DNA from: Glomus cerebriforme
Lineage: Eukaryota; Glomeromycota; Glomeromycetes; Glomerales; Glomeraceae
NCBI GenBank assembly: GCA_003550305.1
Contig: QKYT01000460.1
Coordinates: 56,367 to 84,212 of the forward strand
Reading direction: 5' to 3'
DNA length: 27,846 nt
Within the stretch, counting starts at the first letter, position 1. Each line of letters opens with the position of its first letter. Under the pieces are notes generated by a model. That model was not told where the DNA came from. It searched no databases and saw nothing but the letters and a program-made list of their open reading frames with translations. Positions 20,341 through 27,846 of this stretch are shown one piece after another. The position numbers were made by a program, and so were the translations under genes.

Positions 20341-20589
20341 TTACTGCATCTTTACCTTCAAAATATTTTTTAATATCTCTCTATTTCTATATTTATGCAT
20401 AAATATCCTAGATTCCTTTTTAAAATTTCTTTTACGTTTTTCCAATTCAATTTCTTTTTTATTTCTACGTAATTTTTTCCTACAATCAACTCCGTACGAA
20501 CACATTCCATCTGGATTAATCATATTCTTATTATGTTTCTTTCTGAAAACATCCTTTGAAAATTTTTCTGACAAATCTTCGTTATTCAT
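20341..20589 (-). CDS. Finger-less paralogue of the CCCH family
   Basis: An open frame of 82 codons, clearly homologous to the 103-aa gene at 25999-26310: 'NNEDLSEKFSKDVFRKK', 'MCSYGVDCRKKL', 'NKKEIELEKRKRNFKKES', 'RIFMHKYRNREILKNIL'. Compared with that gene it lacks 42 bp (14 codons, in frame) directly after the second cysteine, so Cys30 and Cys36 remain while the third Cys and the His are gone. A Nab2/ZC3H14-type finger cannot form. The ancestral ATG is also changed (ATT), so translation would start three codons later. The frame nonetheless remains open to the end, with both basic segments kept. It may be a decaying copy, or a short basic protein retained without the finger. A TATA-like TATAAAAA lies about 230 bp upstream. 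Confidence 0.55.
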   Translation of the reverse strand: MNNEDLSEKFSKDVFRKKHNKNMINPDGMCSYGVDCRKKLRRNKKEIELEKRKRNFKKESRIFMHKYRNREILKNILKVKMQ

Positions 20590-20816
20590 TGTTGTAATCG
20601 TCTTAATTTTCTGTAATCTTTTTGAATTTTTTAACTTTCTACTTTTATTTCAATTTTTTGCTTAGAGGTATTTCTCTTTTATTATGGCAGACTTTCTTTT
20701 TTCTTATTAATATGTATGAATTGTTATTAATGTCAGATTTATATGAAGAGTAGGTTAATGACTTTTTTTATTATTTTTTTTTCGGCACCACGATGTAAAA
20801 AGATGTAAAATGAGGG

Positions 20817-20824
20817 TTTTTATA
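20817..20824 (-). promoter_or_regulatory. TATA-like box, copy A
   Basis: TATAAAAA on the minus strand, followed by CCCTCATTTTACATC, about 230 bp before the ATG at 20589. The same box and neighbouring sequence occur upstream of the paralogue at 26310, which supports it as a promoter element. Confidence 0.45.
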
Positions 20825-21115
20825 TTTGACAATTCATTATATTTGGTACGATTAGCATTTTACAAATAACAATCAAAAAAAAAATTTTTAACAAAAACAA
20901 TAAACTTATTACCTCATTTACCGTTTTTGTTACATCATATCTTATCGTTATTTATTTAATGGCTATTGTTCAACTATAAAAGTCATATGATCGGATATTT
21001 GTGTCCGAGTCGATCACCTTATTCAATGACAATCAATAACGACAATAACAAAAATTACTATATATTAAAATAAAACAAAATCCTAAATATGGCCGATGTA
21101 TTAAAACTTTTACAC

Positions 21116-21754
21116 CAAGGATTTTGAATACAATGGTTTTTTTACTTCGCAGTATATACATTTTTTGCCGATTTGCGTGACGTGCATTGGATGACTAATG
21201 CTGGCCAACCTTTCTTAAAGCACTATAAAGATCAGCCAAAATGGGCTCATAATTTAGGCCAGTCGACAATTTTTTTTTTTTAACGTTAAAGATATAAACT
21301 TTAATTTTTGTCTTTAAGTATAATTCAATAAAACATTCGTTTTAATATAAGCATCAATAAATTTAATTATATATTGACGTTATTGAATGTGGTTTTGAGC
21401 GATGCCTTTAAATTTTTATCTAAAAGGAAAATAATAAAAATGTCAACTTTTCATTTGTTTATAAAGTATTTATTGGTGCAGTAACAAGTAACAAGGCCTA
21501 GGTAATCATTTAACGTTAGAAAATCAATATATTGTATTAAATATTAATATAATAAAAATATAATCATTACTCACTTTAAAATACAGTAAACAAAGTGTGA
21601 AAATTTTTCTTATTTAAAATTCCGATCATGAGGTACTAAAAGGAAAAAATTACTGGCTCTGGTCACGAAACGATATTAGTAATTTTTCATTTAATAAATG
21701 ATATTTTGTATTTATTAATTTATTAGTTATTTATTACAAAAAAATGTTATTAAA
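21116..21754. other. Spacer between duplication A and an inverted repeat copy
   Basis: No gene. CTGGCC near 21203 and GGCCAG near 21259 form short inverted arms about 50 bp apart. Otherwise AT-rich. Confidence 0.4.
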
Positions 21755-22570
21755 TAATACGTCTCTAATCTATTCTACCTATATTTTTTATTGTTTTATC
21801 TGATTATATTAATATTCTCCATTTGTATTACTTTGACCCATCTTCTTCTTGTGTTCATTATTGCGCTCGTTAATATCCTTAATAATTCTTTCATTGAATT
21901 TCTACTTTTTTACCTCATTTCATAAGTGGTCCCTATCTTCTCTTTTTCTAAGTCTGTATGCCTTTCTTTGTTTATATATGTCTTTTCTTCATTCCATTTT
22001 TTCCATTCTTCCTCATTTATTTCTTATCCATTCTTGAAAATGTTCTTTAGTTTCCTTTTTGATTTCTTTCTTTGTTATTATTGTGTAATTTTGGTTATCT
22101 TTTAATCATTTCACCAGATCCTCTTAGAAAATTGTTATTTGTCCATTTTCCACCTTTTTCTTTCCGCATATTTTTACATCTCCTCTGTTATCTTGAGCTC
22201 ATTTTTCTATTATTCATATTTATTGTATTTCTTTATCCATCTATACTATTTTTTTTGTTCTATTGTTTTAACTTTGAATGACACTTTTAATTTTTATATT
22301 TATATATCTCTCCCTCAAAGTCGTTTTATATTTTTCTTCATATTTCCTTTATCTTTTGCTGCTCGTTGAAATCTCCCATCATTATATCTTTTCAATATTA
22401 TAATTATATACAATAAACAGGGAAATGAAAAGGGGAATTCTAATCTAAACCAAACCAGTCAGCTAGGAAAGACTCGACTAACTGACTGGTTTTCCTTTAC
22501 CTGTTACGAGAAAACTCGACACATATACAGTATAAGGAGGTTAAAGAGAGAGTTTAAAGGGAAGTCAAGT
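21755..22570 (-). repeat. Inverted copy of the dispersed hairpin repeat
   Basis: In reverse orientation this matches the right end of the copy at 11355-12930. 'gtctctaatctattct' near 21762 is the inverse of 12904-12919, a long pyrimidine-rich body corresponds to the purine-rich body there, and 'gaattctaatctaaacc' (22435-22451) leads into the palindrome. Its arms, 22452-22466 and 22478-22492, pair over 15 bp with one mismatch around an 11-base loop. Then 'tatacagtataagga' follows. The plus-strand open frames at 21849-22369 are rich in Phe, Leu and Ser because of the pyrimidine bias and are not called as genes. Confidence 0.65.
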
Positions 22571-23600
22571 TTTTTTTTTAAAAAAAAACATTGAATGATA
22601 TTTACTGATTAAAAATGATAGGTGAGATTCTTTTTTTGAATTTATTAATTGATATTTACTTTTTTTTTTTTTATTTAAATTATATTTTTTTTTGTAAGTT
22701 CGATCTTTAGGATGGATCAGCGAGTGAATTGTGAATGAATAAACATGATAGGAGGGAACTCTATCTTTAAATTAAAAATTAGGGATGTTAAATTGCTCAA
22801 CCGATCCAGTTTAAGTTCAGCCAAATACAGGTTAAGCTTAAAGCAAGCTAAAGAGTTTTGATAAAATGAGCTTCTGAACAATTGAGCTTGACATATAGTT
22901 AAACGCGAATATATAATGCAATTAGACTTTTACTTAAGTCCACGTATTTATTCTGTATTATGATAACCATATTTATTAAAAACATTTATGATGAAAGAAA
23001 CTGAGCTATTTTAATCAAACGCGCTTAAACAAACGTGCTCAAATTAGAGTATATATACTTTTGAAGCATCATTGAAGCTTATACTATGAAAGCGCTAAAC
23101 AAGCTTGAGCTCAAATTCGTTTCAAGCGTGCTTTGTTAGTTAAAAAATCTGAAATCCGAATCTGATTATTATTGGTTAGTTTCTTTTATAAAAAAAAGTT
23201 TGATCAAACTTTAATGGTCCATTTATGGCAATTAATAAATAAATAAATTTTATTTTACTTCTGAGTTTAATATAAAAGATACAATAAAAAGCAAATTTTA
23301 AAATTATAATTTTAGAAATTTTAGAAAAAAAAAATTTAAATGAATTAAGAAATTGATAATTTTATTTTCTAAATTCCTTTAGATTCATTATTTTGATCTA
23401 AAAAAAATAGAATTATAAATTAAAATGATTATGTCAGCATAAACAAAGCTTAATTTAATATTAATAAAAAAATTTACCATCATTGTTAATTTTCAATTGA
23501 TAAATATCAATTTGTAGATTTCCTATATGAAGTTATCTAAAATTTTAAAACAAATTATAATATTACTGTAAACCCTGTTATCTGGATAAATTCAAAACCA
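22571..23600. other. AT-rich spacer with AAGCTT-like words
   Basis: No gene seen. Between about 22796 and 23135 words of the type AAGCTT, GAGCTT, GCTCAA and AAGCGTGCTT recur a dozen or so times on both strands, for instance 'caagcttgagctcaaa' near 23100-23115. This suggests an old, decayed palindromic repeat. The remainder is simple AT-rich DNA. Confidence 0.4.
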
Positions 23601-23607
23601 TCACAAA

Positions 23608-23824
23608 GAAGAATAGGCTTGATTTTATTGTATTTTGGAATAAGATGGCAACTGATGCATTAATGTGTGGCTATGCAAAAGATAATAAAGAGGATTGATC
23701 CCATAAGTACATGGATATGACAGTGCACAAAAGATTAATAGTAGAAGAAATAATTGGTTAATAATATGCGAATCAGAATTCAAAATACCTCATGATTTAA
23801 TAATCAAAATGTGTAATGAATAAT
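23608..23824 (+). pseudogene. Coding remnant of unknown family
   Basis: One frame reads 'KKNRLDFIVFWNKMATDALM' then 'CGYAKDNKED', a stop, and 'SHKYMDMTVHKRLIVEEIIG'. After two stops another frame gives 'IICESEFKIPHDLIIKMCNE' and a stop at about 23822. Amino-acid composition and continuity over about 70 codons are unlike the surrounding DNA, so this is probably the remains of a real gene or element. I do not recognise the family. Confidence 0.45.
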
Positions 23825-24239
23825 GTTTTTTTTTTTTTTTTACTAAAATTAATTCCAAAAAGGAAAATATACTATTTCTAATTTTGTCAGCCGTATAATT
23901 TGTGGATTCTTTCATGAGTTGACATAAGCAAAGTTTATAATTCAGATGATGAAAAAGTCTAAGAAGAAAATACCAGAACAGATAGTAAGCAATTTAACAT
24001 CTCTATTAAAATGTGATATTCTTATGTGAAGCCTCACAAAAAAGAAATTCAAACAGATTATCCATTAAATTATTCGGCCGAAATTGATATTTTATTAAAA
24101 ATATTCTTTTTTAAAAAACTGATTTTAGTGCTTATTGTTAATAAAAAACAAATTTATAAATAATTAATAAGTTTTAATAAAAAAATTCTATATTTATAAA
24201 TAATGTAAATTAAAATAAAAATAAAAAAGCCTATTTAAT
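23825..24239. other. Spacer with a small hairpin-repeat fragment
   Basis: At 24057-24085 'gattatccattaaattattc' followed by GGCCG matches the right arm region of the hairpin near 531-555, so a small fragment of that repeat lies here. A short frame near 23947-24020 ('MKKSKKKIPEQIVSNLTSLL') has no recognisable family. Confidence 0.35.
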
Positions 24240-25290
24240 ATTTTCTATTTACTATTTGTTATATTTTTCCATTTTCTGATTTTTTCTTCTTGTATTCCTT
24301 CATTATTCATATGTTTTTTCTTCAAATTGTTCTCTTCTCATTCATTCTTGAAAATGGACTTTTATTTCCTTTGATTTCTTCCTTATCTGTTATTATTGAC
24401 CAGCTGTTTCTTTTAGTATTCTTTAAGCCCACTTATTTGTTACATTTCTTATCCTTTTAATCATTCACAACAGAGCTTTAGCAAATTTTCTCTTTTGTTT
24501 ATTATTTCTTTAACTTGTTATAAGTCCTTTTTCTTTCATTTTCACTTTGTTCCTTCTGCATCTTCTCATATTTATGTATTTCTTTCTCCTGTTTTCTTTT
24601 ATCATATTGCAAAATCTTCCCATCATGATGATCTCTTTAATCTTTAACGTTACTTCATAATATTCTTTTCTTTTTTCATTAATTTTTAATCTTAAATATA
24701 GCCTTTAATTTTTATAATCCAACATGCCAAAATGGGTTGATTATCTCTTTAAAATTGTTATTTATCTTGAAGTAGTATTTCTTTCTTCTTTTTCTTTCAT
24801 CATCTTGCAAAATCTTCTCATCACGATGATCTCTTTAATCTTTAACATTGCTTCATAAACTTAAATACAAGGAATACAAGGAAATAAAGAGGGAAATGCT
24901 AATCTAAACCAACCAGCCAGTTAGGAGATACTCAACTATCTGACCGGCTTTCCTTGCCTGATATGAGGAAGATATCATATACAGTATAAGGAAGAGAAGA
25001 GGAAGTTTAAAGGAATTTAAAAAGAAATTAAACCAGCCAGATAAGAGATACTCGATTATCTGACTGGTCCTTCCTTGTCTGATACAGGAAGCCTCATATG
25101 CAGTATAAGGAAAGATAAGAAAAAGTTTAAAGGCGTAGTTTATTTTTAAGTGGGTTATAGAGAAAAAATAAAATTATAAAGAGAAAAGAGTTTAAAGGGA
25201 CAATTAGTTTTTTAAAGAAAATTTTAAAAGAAAATGGTAGGTATTTAAGGTATTTATATATTTTTTTTTTTTTTTACCTTTTGTAAAATT
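24240..25290 (-). repeat. Inverted copy of the hairpin repeat, two hairpins
   Basis: A pyrimidine-rich body (24240-24880), then two tandem hairpin units in reverse orientation to those at 11823-12046. First palindrome: arms 24911-24924 and 24936-24950. Second: arms 25033-25044 and 25056-25067, one mismatch. Each is followed by 'tttccttg/cttccttg', a 'ctgata' word and a 'cagtataagga' word. Beyond 25140 similarity to about 11640-11790 continues weakly ('agagaaaaaataaa'). Inside the body a 54-bp segment is present twice, 24607-24660 and 24805-24858, with four differences. No open frame of interest. Confidence 0.65.
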
Positions 25291-25774
25291 TACAAAGGAT
25301 GTGTCATGAGAACTTATTATGTATTTTTATTATTAATTATGCAATATACTAGATTTATTTGTTCATTTTTTAATTATTTTTAATCATGGGATCAAAATAA
25401 AGTATAATGGTACGTATGGGTCACAATCCATATTTTTTACGTGTTGCAAATTAGATCATTAGATACTAGATTCTAAATTTATGTAAAAGTTGCTATTCAA
25501 TAATATACCATACATGTTATCTCAGATTATCTGTTATATTAAATTGATCAATACAGCTAGCTGGATCCTAGCCTCTTACTAAACTATATTTACCAAATTT
25601 AATCATTTTAAAATCATTAATCGATAAATCGATAAATCGATATACTAAGTTTAGTACATAATAAATTAATGGATTCGATCGATATTGAAACGCTCTATCC
25701 AATAAATAATTAATGTAGAATTCCCTCTAGTGGCTGCGCAACACTAAGCACGACACAATATTATAAGATAAAAT
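25291..25774. other. AT-rich spacer with an 8-bp triplication
   Basis: No gene. TCGATAAA is repeated from 25621 to about 25642 (two full units and a partial third) and is flanked by short inverted arms TACTAAAC (near 25577) and GTTTAGTA (near 25650). Confidence 0.5.
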
Positions 25775-25998
25775 TTATATTTATTTATATTTTAAAAATT
25801 TAATGAAAATACAATGATAAATATATTCCTAAATATTAATAATAAAATATTGGCTAGTCTAATTTATAATTTCCTCTATATAGAATCAAAACTTGATATA
25901 TATATTCTAAGTCCCATTTTTATTTGACTAAAAAAATTTATGAAGAGAAACGAAATGTTAAAAGTAATCTCAATGATGAATATAATAAATATCTTACT

Positions 25999-26310
25999 TT
26001 ACTGTACCTTTACTTTCAAAATATTTTTTATTAATTCCCTATTTCTATATTTATGCATAAATATCCTAGATTCTTTTTTAAAATCTCTTTTATGTTTTTC
26101 TAATTCAATTTCTTTTTTATATTTTAACATTAAATGATGATTAAAATATTGTGGATGCTTTAATCCACATAATTTTTTCCTACAATCAACTCCGTACTGA
26201 CACATTTCATCTGAATTTGATAAATTTCTGATCACATTCTTATTACGTTTCTTTCTAAAAACATCCTTTGAAAATTTTTCTTGTAAATCTTCGTTATTGA
26301 TCGTTGTCAT
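25999..26310 (-). CDS. Small single-CCCH zinc-finger protein
   Basis: An open frame of 103 codons. Residues 37-52 form 'CQYGVDCRKKLCGLKHP' with C37, C43, C48 and H52, i.e. C-x5-C-x4-C-x3-H followed by Pro. This spacing is typical of the Nab2/ZC3H14 class of RNA-binding fingers, which recognise poly(A). A basic stretch precedes it ('FRKKRNKN') and a long Lys/Glu-rich helix follows ('LKYKKEIELEKHKRDFKKES'), ending 'FMHKYRNRELIKNILKVKVQ'. Known members of that class carry several fingers; a single finger is unusual, so RNA binding is only a suggestion. It aligns end to end with the C-terminal half of the 232-aa protein at 27063-27761 and lacks that protein's N-terminal half. The ATG 'MTTINNEDL' is the first in frame and sits about 165 bp after a conserved TATA-like box. 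Confidence 0.65.
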   Translation of the reverse strand: MTTINNEDLQEKFSKDVFRKKRNKNVIRNLSNSDEMCQYGVDCRKKLCGLKHPQYFNHHLMLKYKKEIELEKHKRDFKKESRIFMHKYRNRELIKNILKVKVQ

Positions 26311-26474
26311 CTTCTTAATTTTCTGGAACCTTTCTTTTATTATGGTGGACTTTCTTTTTTATTATCAGCTATTAATGTCAGGAGTATGTCAGGTTTTGTA
26401 TGAAAAGTAGGTTAGGACTTTTTTTTTTTTTTTTTTTTTTCGCACCACAAGTAAAAGATGTAAAATCAAGGGGG

Positions 26475-26482
26475 TTTTTATA
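26475..26482 (-). promoter_or_regulatory. TATA-like box, copy B
   Basis: TATAAAAA on the minus strand about 165 bp before the ATG at 26310, followed by CCCCCTTGATTTTACATC. The equivalent box at 20817-20824 in copy A has the same surroundings, so the element is conserved between the paralogues. Confidence 0.45.
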
Positions 26483-26755
26483 CTTACAAACGCATTTGTC
26501 AATATTATAAAAAAAAAAAATAGAAACAAAAGCAAAGCGACAAAAAAAAATCTAACAATGAATTTAGTCATTATCGATTTACCGTCCTTTCTGTTACGTT
26601 ATATCCTACCGTTTGTTTAATTAACAAAAGCAACAAATATAAAAGTCATATGATCGGATATTTTTGTGTTGATCAACTACAATAGCAAAAAATTATTGCG
26701 TATGACTGAACCAATTAAAAACAAATCAAGTATTAAACTTTTACCACCATGAATT

Positions 26756-27062
26756 TCTCTTGTATATATATTTGGAAAATATAGTATTTAATATTTGATA
26801 TAAAATATGTTCGTTTATTTATATAAAATACAGTGCAATTGTTAGCTAAAACCGTAAAAATTTTTCTTTCCTCCACTACCATCTGTCATCATCAGTAGCC
26901 GGAGCTAAGACCAATAGTCCTACTGTTACTTCCAAAAACAAGTTAAAATAATAATAAAGAAAGAAAATAATAATAATAAAATATTATTATACATATATAC
27001 AGTATAATGAGTATTATAACAAAATAACGAAACAAATATAGTAAAATTTACAATCCTTCCAA
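26756..27062. other. Spacer between two CCCH genes
   Basis: Contains the 3' flank of the gene at 27063-27761. A GC-richer patch near 26878-26935 stands out but has no recognisable coding or RNA signature. 'atatacagtata' near 26995-27005 is shared with the hairpin repeats and may be chance in such AT-rich DNA. Confidence 0.4.
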
Positions 27063-27761
27063 CTATTCTGATCTCAAATATTTTCTCATTAATTCTCTAT
27101 TCCTATAACCATGTAAAAAACGCCTTGATTCATTTTTAAAATTTCTATAATATTTTTTCAATTCAATTTCTTTTTTATATTTTAATATTAAATGACGATT
27201 AAAATATTGAACAGATGATGGATGTTTAAATGTACAAAATTTTCTTTTACAATCAACCCCATACCAACACATTCCATCTAAAGGATTTGGTATACTTTCA
27301 ATCATATTTTTATCACGTTTCTTTCTAGAAACATTTTTTGGAAATTTTTCTAATAAATATTCGTTAATTAAAGGAATATTAGTTTGATTTTTCGGGGATG
27401 AAAATCTCCCTTTTATTACATTCTTTTGCTTAGAAAGATTTTTAATTAAATTATTTAATTGATTTCTTGCCAAATTAATTCTATCTTTAAATGGTGGACT
27501 TTCTTTTTTCTCATCAATACGAATTTCAATTTGTGAAGGATTAGTATTTGTATTAGTGTTGGTCTCCGTAATAGTTGTAACAGGTTGTAAAGTTGTAACC
27601 GTATGTCGAAAAAGTTGTAAGTAATTTACGTAATTTTCCGGATCGTTGTAATTGGTGTAATGTTCGGAATGGGTATAATGTTCGAAATGGGTGTAATGTT
27701 CGGAATGGGTGTAATGTTCGGAATTGGTGTAATGTTCGAAATGGGTGTAACTGTGTAACAT
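27063..27761 (-). CDS. CCCH zinc-finger protein with His/Tyr hexapeptide repeats
   Basis: An open frame of 232 codons, the largest member of the local CCCH family. Residues 4-39 are six hexapeptides of the form (H/S)YT(H/N)(S/F)E, ten histidines in the first 34 residues. Residues 60-76 are Thr/Asn-rich. Residues 91-155 are basic ('KDRINLARNQLNNLIKNL', 'NVSRKKRDKN'). The finger 'CWYGVDCKRKFCTFKHP' has C165, C171, C176 and H180 (C-x5-C-x4-C-x3-H), the Nab2/ZC3H14 spacing. A Lys/Glu/Arg-rich helix follows to the end ('HLILKYKKEIELKKYYRNFK'). Residues ~135-232 match the whole of the 103-aa paralogue. A nuclear RNA-binding role is plausible from the finger type but not shown. The start is the first ATG and includes the repeats; the promoter probably lies beyond the window edge. 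Confidence 0.75.
   Translation of the reverse strand: MLHSYTHFEHYTNSEHYTHSEHYTHFEHYTHSEHYTNYNDPENYVNYLQLFRHTVTTLQPVTTITETNTNTNTNPSQIEIRIDEKKESPPFKDRINLARNQLNNLIKNLSKQKNVIKGRFSSPKNQTNIPLINEYLLEKFPKNVSRKKRDKNMIESIPNPLDGMCWYGVDCKRKFCTFKHPSSVQYFNRHLILKYKKEIELKKYYRNFKNESRRFLHGYRNRELMRKYLRSE
27645..27752 (-). repeat. 18-bp in-frame coding minisatellite
   Basis: Six tandem 18-bp units (on the plus strand, variants of GTAATGTTCGGAATGGGT) encode the six His/Tyr hexapeptides at the N-terminus of the CCCH protein. Because 18 is a multiple of 3, unit gain or loss keeps the frame, so repeat number may vary among strains. Confidence 0.9.
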
Positions 27762-27846
27762 TGTAATTTAATAAATTTTGCGCAATACCGGATTATGTAA
27801 TTGCGACTTAATCGATTTTATTGATTTTATTTAACATTTAGTTTGT

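Larger units (their letters stand above)
20085..21115. repeat. About 1-kb duplication, copy A
   Basis: Aligns by eye with 25775-26755 in the same orientation over the 3' flank, the coding part and more than 500 bp of 5' flank. Shared 3' words include 'tattcctgaatattaataat' (one difference) and 'gatgaatataataa'. Shared 5' words include 'ttattatgg', 'gactttctttttt', 'aaagatgtaaaat' and a 26-bp identical block containing CATATGATCGG. It therefore copies a whole gene with its promoter, not a retroposed mRNA. Confidence 0.75.
25775..26755. repeat. About 1-kb duplication, copy B
   Basis: Partner of 20085-21115, same orientation, carrying the complete CCCH gene. Unlike copy A it keeps the full zinc finger, so it is closer to the ancestral form at this point. 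A 22-base poly-T run lies at about 26419-26440, in the region where copy A has an interrupted T-rich tract. Confidence 0.75.

Noticed and set aside
21849..22369. Three overlapping plus-strand frames looking like membrane proteins (Phe/Leu-rich)
   Set aside because: They lie in the pyrimidine-rich strand of a dispersed repeat, so hydrophobic codons follow from composition alone.
11503..25642. Short triplications (GCATGTGAT at 11503, TCGATAAA at 25621) as possible CRISPR-like or regulatory arrays
   Set aside because: There are no spacers and only three small units; they are ordinary slippage repeats.
25940..26137. 65-aa plus-strand frame
   Set aside because: It is the antisense of the CCCH gene at 25999-26310, which is conserved in three copies.
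26389..26571. 60-aa minus-strand frame with a poly-Phe/Leu stretch and poly-Lys
   Set aside because: It spans the poly-T run and promoter of the CCCH gene at 25999; composition explains it.

Overview
The window looks like nuclear DNA of an arbuscular mycorrhizal fungus, most likely Rhizophagus (Glomeromycota). This is an inference from three things. The base composition is very AT-rich, with short GT..AG introns and TACTAAC-like branch sites. The gene families are those I recall as hugely expanded in that genus: F-box/LRR proteins, BTB-BACK-TLDc proteins, TKL kinases and Crinkler-like P-loop proteins. Degenerate repeats fill most of the space. No database was consulted.

Layout. 1-1530: a dispersed repeat, then a minus-strand BTB-BACK-TLDc pseudogene that keeps a 50-bp intron. 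1530-4200: AT-rich spacer with most of the ambiguous bases and a 20-bp minisatellite (2742-2908). 4208-4738: a gag-like ORF that stops just inside a MIR-like motif. 4860-7000: no gene seen. 7010-8760: a decayed Crinkler-type gene on the minus strand. 9856-10385: a tandem array of intron-like units. 10396-11014: a second BACK-TLDc pseudogene on the minus strand. 11355-12930: the longest copy of a dispersed repeat with palindromic hairpins. 13195-13810: a TKL kinase pseudogene. 14165-14409: a remnant of the CCCH family. 14822-15969: an F-box pseudogene. 16990-18537: an intact 515-aa F-box gene. 18950-19980: a frameshifted remnant of another multicopy family. 20085-27761: three minus-strand members of a small CCCH zinc-finger family, interrupted by two inverted copies of the hairpin repeat and one unidentified coding remnant.

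Only two genes look fully convincing: the F-box gene and the 232-aa CCCH gene at the right edge. The 103-aa CCCH paralogue and the finger-less 82-aa paralogue are open and may be expressed. The rest records birth-and-death of expanded families. The most unusual signals are the intron-like tandem array; the CCCH family, where two copies share the same in-frame 42-bp deletion that removes half of the zinc ligands; and the hairpin repeat, whose arms differ between copies yet mostly still pair.
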